Notes under the pieces: generated by a model
Told to the model about the DNA's origin: nothing
Databases searched by the model: none
Seen by the model: the letters and a program-made list of their open reading frames with translations, nothing else
Position numbers and translations under genes: made by a program
Shown: piece after piece, positions 7,735 through 16,448 of the stretch
Position numbering within the stretch: the first letter of the stretch is position 1
Layout of the letters: every line of letters begins with the position of its first letter
NCBI GenBank assembly: GCA_946543465.1
Contig: CAMNLR010000124.1
Span: 62,001-126,000, forward strand
DNA length: 64,000 nucleotides
Direction of reading: 5' to 3'
Origin: CAG-791 sp002390025
Lineage (GTDB): Bacteria; Bacillota; Clostridia; Lachnospirales; Lachnospiraceae

Positions 7735-8910
7735 TCACTTTGCCAGCTCGTTGAGCAGGCTCATAATCTTGGGGATCGCCTCCTGCTGGCCTGCGCCGGT
7801 CATGGCGGCGATGTACTGTTCCCGATTGCGATAGAGATCCTGTACAGTAGAGACAAGCTTCTTGTTCAGGATGCCTTCCTCTTCACTCTCTACAAGGACT
7901 TTGGAAAAACCCTGTGCCTCGAAGGAACGGGCGTTGAGGATCTGGTCACCGCGGGTTCCGATAGAGAGGGGGATCAGGAGATTGGGCTTTCGGAGTGCCA
8001 GGATCTCAAAGATCGCATTGGCACCGGCCCTGGAGATGATCAGATCCGCTGCGGCAAAGAGATGGCGGAGATCCTCTTTGACATACTCGAACTGTTTGTA
8101 GCCCTCGATGCCGTCTTTGGAGGCATCATATTTTCCCGCGCCGCACAGATGCACGATCCTGAAGTCCTTCAGGAGCTCATCAAGATGGTTCCGGATGGCC
8201 TCATTGACGGAGGCTGCGCCCTGGCTGCCGCCCATGACCATGATCACAGGTTTTGCGGCAGCTTCCGCAGCAGTTGTACCTTCAGCAGCAGCTGTACCCG
8301 CAGCCCTTTCCATAGAACCAGAAGCTGCATCCGAAGCCGCTTCAAACCCGCACAGGGCAAGGCCTTTCTGACGGTCTCCGGAGAAGAGCTCGGCCCGGAT
8401 GGGCGTTCCGGTGAGGACAGCCTTGTTTTTGGGCATCTTTGCCACTGTCTCGGGGAAATTGCAGCACACCTTTGCGGCTGCTCCGAAACAGAGTTTGTTG
8501 GCGAGACCGGGAGTCATATCCGACTCATGAATCACGCAGGGGATCTTCAAACCCGCCGCTGCGCGCACGACCGGCACGCTGACGAAGCCGCCCTTGGAGA
8601 AGACGACGTCCGGGCGGTAGCTCTTGAGGAATTTCCTCGCTTTGGCATATCCCTTCAGCACGCGGAAAGGATCCGTGAAGTTTTTGACGTCAAAATAGCG
8701 GCGGAGCTTTCCGGTGGGCACACCGATATAGGGAATGCCGCAGTCGTGCATCAGTTCCTTCTCTATGCCGTCTTCCGAGCCGACATAGGCAATCTCATAT
8801 CCGGCCTCCCGCAGGGCGGGCAGAAGCGCGATATTGGGCGTTACATGCCCCGCGGTGCCGCCACCGGTGAGGACAATCTTTTTCTTTCCTGCATTTGCCA
8901 TTTTATTCAC
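7735..8910 (-). CDS. murG: MurG, lipid II-forming GlcNAc transferase
   Basis: Peripheral membrane glycosyltransferase (GT28) that adds GlcNAc from UDP-GlcNAc to lipid I to make lipid II for peptidoglycan. 391 residues; a start at 8901 (MANAGKKK) is also possible. The N-terminal glycine-rich loop GGGTAGHVTPN binds lipid I; SKGGFVSVP, HESD and TPGLANK follow; the second domain has MGGSQGA, SRAGANAIFEI and PLSIGTRGDQ for the UDP-sugar. An alanine-rich insert (about residues 190-215, including AAGTAAAEGTTAAEAAAK) between the two domains makes it longer than the usual 355-370. The gene is away from the dcw cluster, as seen in some Clostridia. Confidence 0.95.
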   Translation of the reverse strand: MNKMANAGKKKIVLTGGGTAGHVTPNIALLPALREAGYEIAYVGSEDGIEKELMHDCGIPYIGVPTGKLRRYFDVKNFTDPFRVLKGYAKARKFLKSYRPDVVFSKGGFVSVPVVRAAAGLKIPCVIHESDMTPGLANKLCFGAAAKVCCNFPETVAKMPKNKAVLTGTPIRAELFSGDRQKGLALCGFEAASDAASGSMERAAGTAAAEGTTAAEAAAKPVIMVMGGSQGAASVNEAIRNHLDELLKDFRIVHLCGAGKYDASKDGIEGYKQFEYVKEDLRHLFAAADLIISRAGANAIFEILALRKPNLLIPLSIGTRGDQILNARSFEAQGFSKVLVESEEEGILNKKLVSTVQDLYRNREQYIAAMTGAGQQEAIPKIMSLLNELAK

Positions 8911-8950
8911 CTGATGAAAAAATAAGTTGAGACAGTATCCAAGATGTTAG

Positions 8951-9078
8951 ATGTCAGGGGGACGGTTCCTTTGACACGTTTCCTGGGTCGTCTCCCTGAC
9001 AAATCCTTGTTGTCAAAAGAACCGTCCCTCTGACACTAGCTTGTCAAAGGAACCGTCCCCCTGACAACCCTGACACCC
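8951..9078. repeat. GGGGACGGTTCC palindromic repeat cluster C
   Basis: One forward copy (TCAGGGGGACGGTTCCTTTG) followed by two inverted copies (TTGTCAAAAGAACCGTCCCT and TTGTCAAAGGAACCGTCCCC). It lies between murG and the TSCPD gene, again in the intergenic space only. Confidence 0.85.
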
Positions 9079-9080
9079 AC

Positions 9081-9329
9081 TCATGATCCGGCCAGGGCCG
9101 CTTTCAGTGCCTTCGCCAGCTGGTCGGGACAGGAGGTGTTCCTGAAACCGCACCGGATGCCCTCGAGTGAATCGATCACATCCTCAGCCTTGCGGCCGGT
9201 GACCAGCTTGCTGATTCCCTGCAGATTGCCGTTGCATCCGCCTGTAAAAGAGACGTTTTGAATAACATGATCGGGACCGAGGTCCAGCTCGATACTGCTG
9301 GAGCAGGTGCCCTTTGTTCTATAAATCAT
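9081..9329 (-). CDS. TSCPD-domain small protein (TIGR03905-type)
   Basis: 82 residues. The sequence has the pattern of the small stand-alone TSCPD family: an N-terminal GTCSSSIELDL strand, FTGGCNGNLQGI with a glycine/cysteine turn, and the signature RNTSCPDQLAKAL near the C-terminus. The same domain occurs at the end of some ribonucleotide reductases, where its cysteines may bind metal; the stand-alone protein has no firmly known role. The ATG at 9329 is preceded by a purine-rich ribosome site on the minus strand (GAAAGGAAGAACC). Confidence 0.85.
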   Translation of the reverse strand: MIYRTKGTCSSSIELDLGPDHVIQNVSFTGGCNGNLQGISKLVTGRKAEDVIDSLEGIRCGFRNTSCPDQLAKALKAALAGS

Positions 9330-9345
9330 AGGTTCTTCCTTTCGT

Positions 9346-9378
9346 GAAAAATGCCCGGAAAAAGCGGTCCGGGCATCC
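9346..9378 (-). terminator. Rho-independent terminator (minus strand) after the metallo-hydrolase gene
   Basis: Read on the minus strand, ATGCCCGGA pairs with TCCGGGCAT around CCGCTTTT, followed by TTTTTC. It separates the 9408-11381 gene from the downstream TSCPD gene. Confidence 0.8.
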
Positions 9379-9407
9379 GTTTTAGTGCCTGCGGTTATTG
9401 TCCTCCG

Positions 9408-11381
9408 TCAGTTTGCGGCGGCAGGAGCGTTGATCCACCAGACCTTTTTATTGGCGTCTACGATGCGGTAGCGGGTGACGCCGTTTTTGTTCCTGCAGAC
9501 GCCGTTGACAGTGACTTTTTTACCCTTGGGCATTGTTGAACTCTTGACGTCGGCATCGAGTGAGGCGAACAGGCCTGTCGCGGCCTTGAGCGTGATGGTG
9601 CCGGTCTTGCCCTTGACTGTTGTGTAAGGGAAGACTTTGTTGACATTCTTCAATCCGGCCCTGTCCTGCTCGAGAGCGAAGGTGACGAAAGCGCTGGATG
9701 AGAGAGTATCCGAGCCGGATGCCACCAGGGTGATCCTCTTTGCATTGCAGGAGATGGAAGGAGAGGAGCGGAAGCTGAACCTGTTGACCGGCATTGTCTT
9801 CAGACAATTGTAGGTCTGGATGAGACCATACTGCTTGCCGGCGGCATCTTTTTTGCCGTACTGGTACAGACCCAGTGCCCTTCCGGTCACCCCGGTCCCC
9901 GTGGGAGCAAGAACGGCAATGCACACATAGGGCAGCCTGCCGGGAAGCCTTACCAGGGTCACAGGGTTTGTGTCCTTGAAGGAGACTCTGGTACTCCAGG
10001 CTGCCTTCTTGTTGATATTGATGGTCATGCCCTTGTAGGCGCTGCCGGCCTTGGTCGCAGAGACCGTCACCACATCCGCCTTTCCGTCCCCGGTCACATC
10101 ATAGTTTGAATAGGTCTTTCCGGGCAGGAGAGAAACGACCAGGCCCTTCTTGGCGGAGGAATTGTCCGTGGTGGTCTTGGTGGTGTTTCCTCCCTTGGAG
10201 GAGAGTGTGATGGAGGCATCTTTCTGGTGCGTGCCCCAGAAATCGTAAGCCCAGATCACGTGGTCCTCGGGGATGCGCAGGTTGAAACGGATATAGTTCC
10301 AGGTGGTTGCTGCCAGCGTAGCTCCGTCTGACAGGATCTCGACCCTGGTACTGGTGTAGACCACGTATTTGGGGGAGAGGACCTTCAGGAAGGAAGTCGC
10401 GTTGGAGCCGCCTCTTCCGTGATGGTTGAGGATGGAGACGTCCACCTTGCCGATCTGGCGGGCAAGCCTGTCCTCATCCCCGGCGTAAGGAGCGTGCCGC
10501 ATCTTGCACAGGCGCAGATTGTTCATATCGCCGCCGATCCAGAGCTTGTGGCTGCCCTGGGTCACACGAACGCCCATTGAGAAATGGTTGTCGGACCGGC
10601 TGACAGAGTATTTCTGCGCCTTGCAGCGGGTGGTCTTGCCGGGAACCCACTGGCTGGTGCCGTTTTCAGCCCAGATTTCCCAGTTGAAAAGGCGCAGGGA
10701 GGCCTGTCCCAGATACAGGGCTGTATTGGAACTGGAAAAAAGGCCCTTGAACTTTCCCTTGTCTTTTTCGTGGGACTTCAAAAAGGACACAAAACCGGAG
10801 GACGCCTTGGGACTGGCGGATTTGCTGATGGAGAGGGCATAGCTGACGCCCACGATCTGCTTTACGTTCGGACTCAGAACAGCGGCGCGCAGCACATTTT
10901 CATAAGTGGCCTGATTGCCGTCGGACCAGTTGGAGTCAAACTGCTTGACATACAGTTTTTTGACGTTGCAGTTCTTGATGATCCAGGCCGCATTGCCGTC
11001 GTGATCCTTGTGCATATGGGTCAGGACCAGAAATTCCAGGGTGTTCACATTGTGTTTTTTCAGGAAAGCCCTGGCGGCGGAGGAATTTGCGTTTCCTGTG
11101 TCGATCATGCCGTATTTTTTATTACCCGACGAGTCGGAACTCTCCAGAAGAACACACAGACCGTGTCTGGAAACGAGAGCGGAGGCGATGTAGGCCGTGA
11201 GCCTGCTCTTGTCGGACGGAGCCGGTTCTTCGAGGGAAATGGCAGCCTGTACGGGCTGCGCAATTGTCCCGAAAACAAGGAAAAAAACCAGAACAGCTGC
11301 TGTGAACATACGGATCACAGATGCTCTCTGATTCCTGCGGGGGAAAATATGCCTGCTGTTGTCTGCCGGATAGGTGTTCAT
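9408..11381 (-). CDS. Secreted metallo-beta-lactamase-fold hydrolase, ComEC-like
   Basis: 657 residues. A signal peptide or anchor (hydrophobic run AAVLVFFLVFGTIAQPVQA, residues about 30-48) suggests export. The catalytic domain follows: GMIDTGN, then LTHMHKDHDGNA, which carries the HxHxDH metal site, then WIGGDMN and ILNHHGRGGSNA, the arrangement of ComEC-like metallo-beta-lactamases. After about residue 400 there is a SNYDVTGDGKADVV loop, like FG-GAP or dockerin calcium loops, in a beta-rich region. The end (about 600-657) resembles a bacterial SH3-type domain, with VNGVCRNKNGVTRYRIVDA and WWINAPA. A role in extracellular nucleic acid or phosphate-ester breakdown or wall binding is possible; the substrate is unknown. 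Confidence 0.75.
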   Translation of the reverse strand: MNTYPADNSRHIFPRRNQRASVIRMFTAAVLVFFLVFGTIAQPVQAAISLEEPAPSDKSRLTAYIASALVSRHGLCVLLESSDSSGNKKYGMIDTGNANSSAARAFLKKHNVNTLEFLVLTHMHKDHDGNAAWIIKNCNVKKLYVKQFDSNWSDGNQATYENVLRAAVLSPNVKQIVGVSYALSISKSASPKASSGFVSFLKSHEKDKGKFKGLFSSSNTALYLGQASLRLFNWEIWAENGTSQWVPGKTTRCKAQKYSVSRSDNHFSMGVRVTQGSHKLWIGGDMNNLRLCKMRHAPYAGDEDRLARQIGKVDVSILNHHGRGGSNATSFLKVLSPKYVVYTSTRVEILSDGATLAATTWNYIRFNLRIPEDHVIWAYDFWGTHQKDASITLSSKGGNTTKTTTDNSSAKKGLVVSLLPGKTYSNYDVTGDGKADVVTVSATKAGSAYKGMTININKKAAWSTRVSFKDTNPVTLVRLPGRLPYVCIAVLAPTGTGVTGRALGLYQYGKKDAAGKQYGLIQTYNCLKTMPVNRFSFRSSPSISCNAKRITLVASGSDTLSSSAFVTFALEQDRAGLKNVNKVFPYTTVKGKTGTITLKAATGLFASLDADVKSSTMPKGKKVTVNGVCRNKNGVTRYRIVDANKKVWWINAPAAAN

Positions 11382-11419
11382 AAATAAAAATGCCTCATAT
11401 AATCAATACTTTTTATTTT

Positions 11420-11470
11420 TCATTCTTCGTCGCGCAATACCCGTGACTTCAGACGTGGAATACGCGCGCA
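11420..11470 (+). repeat. ATTCTTCATCGCGC-type modular repeat, locus 2
   Basis: CATTCTTCGTCGCGCAATAC followed by CCGTGACTTCAGACGTGGAA and TACGCGCGC: one leader plus about one module of the family also seen at 3788 and 11690. It lies in the 527-base gap between divergently oriented transcription units; short open frames here are not convincing genes. Confidence 0.65.
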
Positions 11471-11685
11471 AAAAAAGGAAATCCGCTGGCGCGAACCCAT
11501 GCTGCGCAAGGGCGCAGGACTCTGAATTCCCGGAGAGAAGAGGATGCAGACACAGGGCATGGATCTGTATCTGACCCGGGCCTGCCGGGGACTGCTGCTT
11601 TCGTATTTTCAGGGAAACAGAAGCCGGGGGCAGGCATCCGGCGCCTGCTCCCGGCGTAGTCACTCCGGAATAAGGGATAGACTGT

Positions 11686-11886
11686 GTTTTATTCTTCATC
11701 GCGCGATACACTTGGCTTCAGTCACGGGATACACGCGGCTTCAGTCACGGGATACACGCGGCTTCACTTGTGGGATACACGTGGTTTCAGTCGCGGGATA
11801 CGCGCGCAAGACTTGCAAGCGAGTCTTGAAATTTCATCGCCCGGTATCCGCGGTTTCATAAAAGCCGCGGGATACGCACGCAATAA
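11686..11886 (+). repeat. ATTCTTCATCGCGC-type modular repeat, locus 3
   Basis: The leader TTTTATTCTTCATCGCGCGA is followed by about five modules of roughly 22 bp, of the form GGGATACACGCGGCTTCAGT with CAC between them. A small hairpin (AAGACTTGCAAGCGAGTCTT) and a second partial leader (TTTCATCGCCCGGTATCCGC) then follow. Two modules at 11718-11765 are almost identical. It lies immediately downstream of the flavodiiron gene's stop (minus strand). Confidence 0.75.
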
Positions 11887-11908
11887 AGTAAACCTGCATT
11901 CAGGATTC

Positions 11909-13069
11909 TCAGCTGCACAGCTCCTTGGCCATCTGTGCAAGAGCAGCTCTGCTGTCGTCCTTGAGAGCGGACTTGATGGTGACGGAAGTCTCGAGGAACT
12001 TGATGTTCTTGCAGCCCTCCAGCATGGAATGCATGGTCTTCTTGGCGACGGGCGCCCAGGTGCCGTTTTCGATCAGGCCGACGGTGCGGTTCTGATAGAA
12101 GCGCTCTGTCAGGTGCTCGATGAAGGTGTGCATGAAGGGGAAGATGCTGTTGTTGTAGGTCGTGGTGGCAAGCACCAGACGGTCATAGCGGAAAGCATCC
12201 TCGACGGCCTCGGGCATATCGTCGCGGGCCAGATCTGTGACGACGACCTTCTCGCAGCCTTCCTTCTTCAGAAGCTCTGCCAGTTCCATGACGGCCTCTT
12301 TTGTGTGGCCGTAGACGGAAGTGTAGGCGATCAGGACACCCTTTTCCTCGGGGGTATAGGCGGACCACTTGTCATACAGATCGATGTAGTAGCCGAGATT
12401 TTCGGTTAGAACGGGTCCGTGCAGAGGGCAGATGATCTGGATGTCCAGACCGGATGCCTTCTTGAGCAGGTTCTGGGTCTGCATGCCGTATTTGCCGACA
12501 ATGCCGAAATAGTAGCGGCGGGCCTCGCATGCCCAGCCTTCGGGATCCTCGACGTCATTGGCGCCGAACTTGCCGAAGCCGTCCGCGGAGAAGAGGACCT
12601 TGTCGGTGCTGTCATAGGTGACCATGACTTCCGGCCAGTGGACCATGGGTGCGAAGACAAAATTGAGGACATGAGCGCCCAGCTCCAGCTTGTCGCCGTT
12701 CTTGACGACCAGCTTCTTCATGGCGGGATCCAGATCGAAGAACTGGCCCATGAAGGTGAAGGTCTTGGCGTTGCCGACTACGGTGGTGTCGGGATAAACA
12801 GCCAGGAAATTCATGATATTGGCGGAATGGTCGGGCTCCATGTGCTGCACGATCAGATAATCCGGCTTCCTGTCTCCCAGGATTTCCTTGAGATTGCCGA
12901 GCCACTCATCGGTGAACTTCACGTCCACGGTATCCATGACGGCAATCTTCTCGTCCAGAATGACATAGGAATTGTAAGCCATGCCGAGCGGGACAACATA
13001 CTGACCTTCGAAGAGATCAATCTGATGATCATTGACACCGACATACTTGATAGAATCTGTGATCTTCAT
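11909..13069 (-). CDS. FprA-type flavodiiron protein (A-type flavoprotein)
   Basis: Cytoplasmic enzyme that reduces O2 to water (or NO to N2O), protecting anaerobes. 386 residues, typical for two-domain flavodiiron proteins. The N-terminal metallo-beta-lactamase-like domain carries the diiron ligands: HMEPDHS near residue 80, VHWPE, SADGFGKFG and CPLHGP. The C-terminal flavodoxin domain begins near residue 250 with the FMN-binding loop AYTSVYGHT and contains TTTYNNSIFPF. No rubredoxin domain is fused, so an external rubredoxin is the expected electron donor. It stands alone, followed by a modular repeat. Confidence 0.93.
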   Translation of the reverse strand: MKITDSIKYVGVNDHQIDLFEGQYVVPLGMAYNSYVILDEKIAVMDTVDVKFTDEWLGNLKEILGDRKPDYLIVQHMEPDHSANIMNFLAVYPDTTVVGNAKTFTFMGQFFDLDPAMKKLVVKNGDKLELGAHVLNFVFAPMVHWPEVMVTYDSTDKVLFSADGFGKFGANDVEDPEGWACEARRYYFGIVGKYGMQTQNLLKKASGLDIQIICPLHGPVLTENLGYYIDLYDKWSAYTPEEKGVLIAYTSVYGHTKEAVMELAELLKKEGCEKVVVTDLARDDMPEAVEDAFRYDRLVLATTTYNNSIFPFMHTFIEHLTERFYQNRTVGLIENGTWAPVAKKTMHSMLEGCKNIKFLETSVTIKSALKDDSRAALAQMAKELCS

Positions 13070-13332
13070 AATTGGAAATTCTCCATTTCATATAATAGCA
13101 TTTGACAGTACTGTAAAAATGGATGCGCAGCAAACCGAAAGCCCCGCCGGAACCCTCTGTGAAATCTGTAAAGATCCACCCGATGAAAATCCGCCTGTCT
13201 CTCAACAGTGCCGCTGCAGCACCGGCTCCAAGGAAGCCCACGAAATGAGCATACCTTCTCAATTACATATAATACCGCAAAAACACGATGAATAAAAGCC
13301 CTTCCGGATGTAATCTGCAGTCAATCTGTTTC

Positions 13333-13446
13333 CGGGGTGTCAAGGGGACGGGGTGTCAAGGGGACGGTTCCAGTGACAACTTGCACACAAGTTGTCACTG
13401 GAACCGTCCCCTTGACACCCCCCTTGACACCCCCTTGACACCCCTT
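13333..13446. repeat. GGGGACGGTTCC palindromic repeat cluster D (long hairpin)
   Basis: GGTGTCAAGGGGACGGTTCC continues AGTGACAACTTG, then CACA, and is mirrored by CAAGTTGTCACT and GGAACCGTCCCCTTGACACC, giving an almost perfect long stem. TTGACACCCC is then repeated. It lies in the 487-base gap between the divergent flavodiiron and CdaR genes. The rest of the gap (13070-13332) has no convincing gene. Confidence 0.85.
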
Positions 13447-13556
13447 GCTTGATCACATAAGCAAATGTCGCAAAATAAGGGCGGAAATGATAAAGTAGAT
13501 AGAGAAAGAATCTGGACCGGCAGAGCCGCAAAGGCCCGGAGGGCGGAGGTAATACC

Positions 13557-14693
13557 ATGATCAGACCGGAGATGGCACAGAAATTCATAGACCAGATCAC
13601 GGAGTATACAGACTATAACATCAATATTATGGATGAAACCGGTGTGATCATTGCCAGCCGGGACCCCAAACGCGTCGGGACCTATCACGAAGCGGCGGAC
13701 AGGATCATCCGCGGAAGTGAGGAGATCGTCACGGTCGATGACGAGAAGCTGTTCCCCGGCGTTCTGCCCGGCATCAACATGGCCATCATGGTCAACGGCA
13801 GAAAAGAGGGCGTCGTGGGCGTCACCGGTTCCCCTGCCCACATACGGGAGGTCGCCATGATCACCCGCCTGGCCATCGAGGCCATGCTCAAATATGAAAA
13901 ACAGCAGGAAAACCTTCTCCTGCGCCAGGGCAGAAAGGAAAATTTCTTTCAGCTTCTGGTCCGCGTCGAGAATGCCGATCCCAATGAACTGCGCGCGGCC
14001 GCTCAGCTTTTGGGCTATGAGGAGTCCATCATCCGTGTGCCCATCCTGTGCAGGATCCTGGACAACACACCGGCAGACCGCATCCTGGAGACGATCCGCT
14101 CCAATGACGGACACTGGATCCAGGACCTGAGCACGATCCTGGACGACACCCATGTGCTTCTGTTCCGCACCCTGCGCGAGAACAGGAGAGGGGGCGCCTT
14201 TTCCCTGCGGCGGGAGATTCTATCCTATATGAACAGTACGCTCCGGCGCATGGACCGGGGAGGCATGAAAGCGGTCTTTTTTGTCGGAACTCCGCAGAGT
14301 GCATTTACCCAGTACATCTATGCCTACCGCCACTGCAAATGGCTGGAATCCAGGTACAGACATCTGACAGACCCTGCAGGGGATGACAGGGTGAAGTTTT
14401 TTTATGACAAAGCGGCGGAGTATTTTTACTCGGTCCTGCCCAGGGAGGAACTCCACCGGGTCTTTTACCAGTACGGCAGCCAGCTGCAGGGCGATGAACG
14501 AAAACAGCTCATCGATACGGTCGCCGCTCTCATTGAGACCAATTTTAACCTGACCGAGGCGGCCAAAGCCCTCTTCATCCACAAAAATACCATGATGTAC
14601 CGATATAACAAAATCAAAGACATGTTGGACATAGATCCGATCCGCAGCTCTTCTGACAGAACCTTCCTGATTTTGCTCTATCACAGTCTTTGA
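13557..14693 (+). CDS. CdaR-family sugar-diacid-type transcriptional regulator
   Basis: 378 residues. The N-terminal sugar-diacid-recognition domain starts AQKFIDQITEYTDYNINIMDE and includes DGLIIASRDP-like (TGVIIASRDPKRVGTYHEAA) and GVVGVTG. The middle is the usual regulator domain, and the C-terminal PucR-type helix-turn-helix reads ETNFNLTEAAKALFIHKNTMMYRYNKI. Family members sense glycerate, glucarate or related acids and activate permease and kinase genes. GGAGGT lies 5 bases before the ATG. The next gene is a GntP permease, the natural target. A terminator at 14790 separates the two. Confidence 0.9.
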   Translation: MIRPEMAQKFIDQITEYTDYNINIMDETGVIIASRDPKRVGTYHEAADRIIRGSEEIVTVDDEKLFPGVLPGINMAIMVNGRKEGVVGVTGSPAHIREVAMITRLAIEAMLKYEKQQENLLLRQGRKENFFQLLVRVENADPNELRAAAQLLGYEESIIRVPILCRILDNTPADRILETIRSNDGHWIQDLSTILDDTHVLLFRTLRENRRGGAFSLRREILSYMNSTLRRMDRGGMKAVFFVGTPQSAFTQYIYAYRHCKWLESRYRHLTDPAGDDRVKFFYDKAAEYFYSVLPREELHRVFYQYGSQLQGDERKQLIDTVAALIETNFNLTEAAKALFIHKNTMMYRYNKIKDMLDIDPIRSSSDRTFLILLYHSL

Positions 14694-14789
14694 GAGGATA
14701 AAAAAGGGCCATTCTCGGAGAACTGCATGGATAAATACAGCCTGCTGCAGTGAACACACCCCGCTTTTTGATTATTTATAAAGATTAGA

Positions 14790-14837
14790 AGAACACCTGT
14801 TTTGTGTCGTTAATACACAAGCAGGTGCTTTTTTTAT
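14790..14837 (+). terminator. Rho-independent terminator after the CdaR gene
   Basis: AACACCTGTTTTGTGT pairs with ACACAAGCAGGTGCTT (one bulge or mismatch region) around CGTTAAT, followed by seven T residues. It ends the regulator transcript ahead of the permease. Confidence 0.82.
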
Positions 14838-14904
14838 TTTGCGGACGCATGGCTGAATCAGGGCACTTCCGGTATCCTTTACTTAGAAAGAAGAGAGAAA
14901 ACCC

Positions 14905-14970
14905 ATGAAAAAGAACGTATGCATACATGTGGGACTCAGTAGTAAGAGCAGACGGGTAACAGAAAGATAA
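14905..14970 (+). CDS. Possible 21-codon leader ORF
   Basis: ATG at 14905 begins MKKNVCIHVGLSSKSRRVTER and stops at 14968-14970, 28 bases before the GntP permease start. AAAGAAGAGAGAAAAC lies before it as a possible ribosome site. It could be a small leader peptide; chance is equally possible. The rest of the 305-base gap is the terminator at 14790 and plain sequence. Confidence 0.2.
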   Translation: MKKNVCIHVGLSSKSRRVTER

Positions 14971-14998
14971 TTCTACAAGTCAAAAAAGGAGAAAAACA

Positions 14999-16261
14999 AT
15001 GGATGCACAGTTCACCACTCTGGGAGCAATCATAGGACTTGCGATCGCAATTGTCTTGATTATCAAAAAAGTACAGCCTGCCTATAGCCTGATCTTCGGC
15101 GCCCTGATCGGCGGCCTCATCGGCGGCGGCGGTCTCGACGTGACCGTCAGCACCATGGTCAGCGGGGCGGGTTCCATGATGTCCTCTGTTTTGAGAATCC
15201 TGACCAGCGGAATCCTGGCAGGCGCTCTGATCAAGACGGGATCTGCCGAAAAAATCGCCGAGACCATTGTCGAGAAACTCGGTGAGAAACGCGCCGTGGC
15301 AGCCATTGCCGCAGCGACCATGATCATCTGCGCTGTCGGCGTCTTTGTGGATATTTCCGTTATCACCGTGGCCCCCATCGCGCTGGCCATCGGAAGGCGC
15401 GCAGGTCTCTCCAGAAGCGGAATCCTCGTTGCCATGATCGGAGGCGGCAAAGCCGGCAATATCATCTCACCCAACCCCAACACCATTGCCGTCTCCGAAG
15501 CTTTTGAACAGCCCCTGACCTCTGTCATGGCCCGCAATATCATCCCTGCCCTCTGTGCCCTGGTCATGGCCATCGTCCTCGCCTCCTTCCTTGTGAAAAA
15601 GAAAGGCGAAGAGATCCAGGCCGCCGACCTCGAGGGCGCCGGAGACAAGGAACTTCCCGGTTTCCTTCCCGCCATCCTCGGCCCCGCCGTGGTTATTATC
15701 ATGCTGGCCCTCCGTCCCCTCGCCGGAATCGCGATCGACCCCCTCATTGCGCTTCCCGTGGGCGGAGCCGTCAGCACGATTGCGACAGGCAAGGCAAAAC
15801 ACTTCATCGAATACACGGAATTCGGCCTGGGCAAGGTCATCGGCGTCTCCATCCTGCTGATCGGCACCGGCACGATCGCCGGCATCATCAAGGCATCCGC
15901 CCTGCAGTATGACGTGACCACCGTGCTCGAAGCCATGAACATGCCCGCCTTCGTGCTCGCGCCCCTCTCTGGTATCCTCATGGCAGCGGCGACAGCCTCC
16001 ACAACGGCCGGCGCAACTGTTGCAGCTCAGACCTTTGCCCCCACCCTTCTGGCCAACGGCGTCTCCGGACTTGCCGCAGCAGCTATGGTCCATGCCGGCG
16101 CCACAGTCCTTGACTCCCTGCCCCACGGTTCCTTCTTCCATGCGACCGGCGGCTCCGTCAACATGAGCATCGGCGACCGCATGAAGATCATTCCCTTCGA
16201 GGCGGCAATCGGCATTACCGGCACCATCGTATCGGTAGCTTTATATCTTGTCCTGCACTAA
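14999..16261 (+). CDS. GntP-family gluconate/glycerate:H+ symporter
   Basis: 420 residues, 12 or so hydrophobic segments, typical of GntP permeases. Recognisable stretches are SGAGSMMSSVLRILTSGILAGALIKTG, VFVDISVITVAPIALAI, GGGKAGNIISPNPNTIAVSE and the C-terminal LDSLPHGSFFHATGGSVNM. The family imports gluconate, glycerate or other hydroxy acids in symport with protons. The ribosome site AAAAAGGAGAAAAAC precedes the ATG. Pairing with a CdaR regulator favours glycerate or a sugar diacid; no glycerate kinase is adjacent, which is the usual neighbour. Confidence 0.88.
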   Translation: MDAQFTTLGAIIGLAIAIVLIIKKVQPAYSLIFGALIGGLIGGGGLDVTVSTMVSGAGSMMSSVLRILTSGILAGALIKTGSAEKIAETIVEKLGEKRAVAAIAAATMIICAVGVFVDISVITVAPIALAIGRRAGLSRSGILVAMIGGGKAGNIISPNPNTIAVSEAFEQPLTSVMARNIIPALCALVMAIVLASFLVKKKGEEIQAADLEGAGDKELPGFLPAILGPAVVIIMLALRPLAGIAIDPLIALPVGGAVSTIATGKAKHFIEYTEFGLGKVIGVSILLIGTGTIAGIIKASALQYDVTTVLEAMNMPAFVLAPLSGILMAAATASTTAGATVAAQTFAPTLLANGVSGLAAAAMVHAGATVLDSLPHGSFFHATGGSVNMSIGDRMKIIPFEAAIGITGTIVSVALYLVLH

Positions 16262-16267
16262 ATGAGT

Positions 16268-16292
16268 TTTCCGGAACCGTCCCGCCTGACTC
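16268..16292. repeat. Half-copy of the GGGGACGGTTCC repeat
   Basis: CCGGAACCGTCCCGCCTGAC, just after the GntP stop, matches the inverted half of the family with one changed base. No partner arm is present, so it looks like a decayed copy. Confidence 0.45.
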
Positions 16293-16448
16293 ATACTTCA
16301 TAACATAAGGCATAGAATATTTTACTTATCTTCATTTCGAAAAGGCAGGCAGTAGAATATAATATATAAAAAGACAGGAAAACAGAAATAGGAATACCGG
16401 ATTTTCCCGGGCGTAAACTGACAGTAAGACAGTAAGGAGGAAGAGACT

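Noticed and set aside
11690..11886. Possible CRISPR array
   Set aside because: The modules are near-identical and adjacent; there are no unique spacers and no cas genes.
13032..13295. 87-codon frame in the flavodiiron/CdaR gap
   Set aside because: No ribosome site and no family features; it overlaps the start region of the flavodiiron gene.
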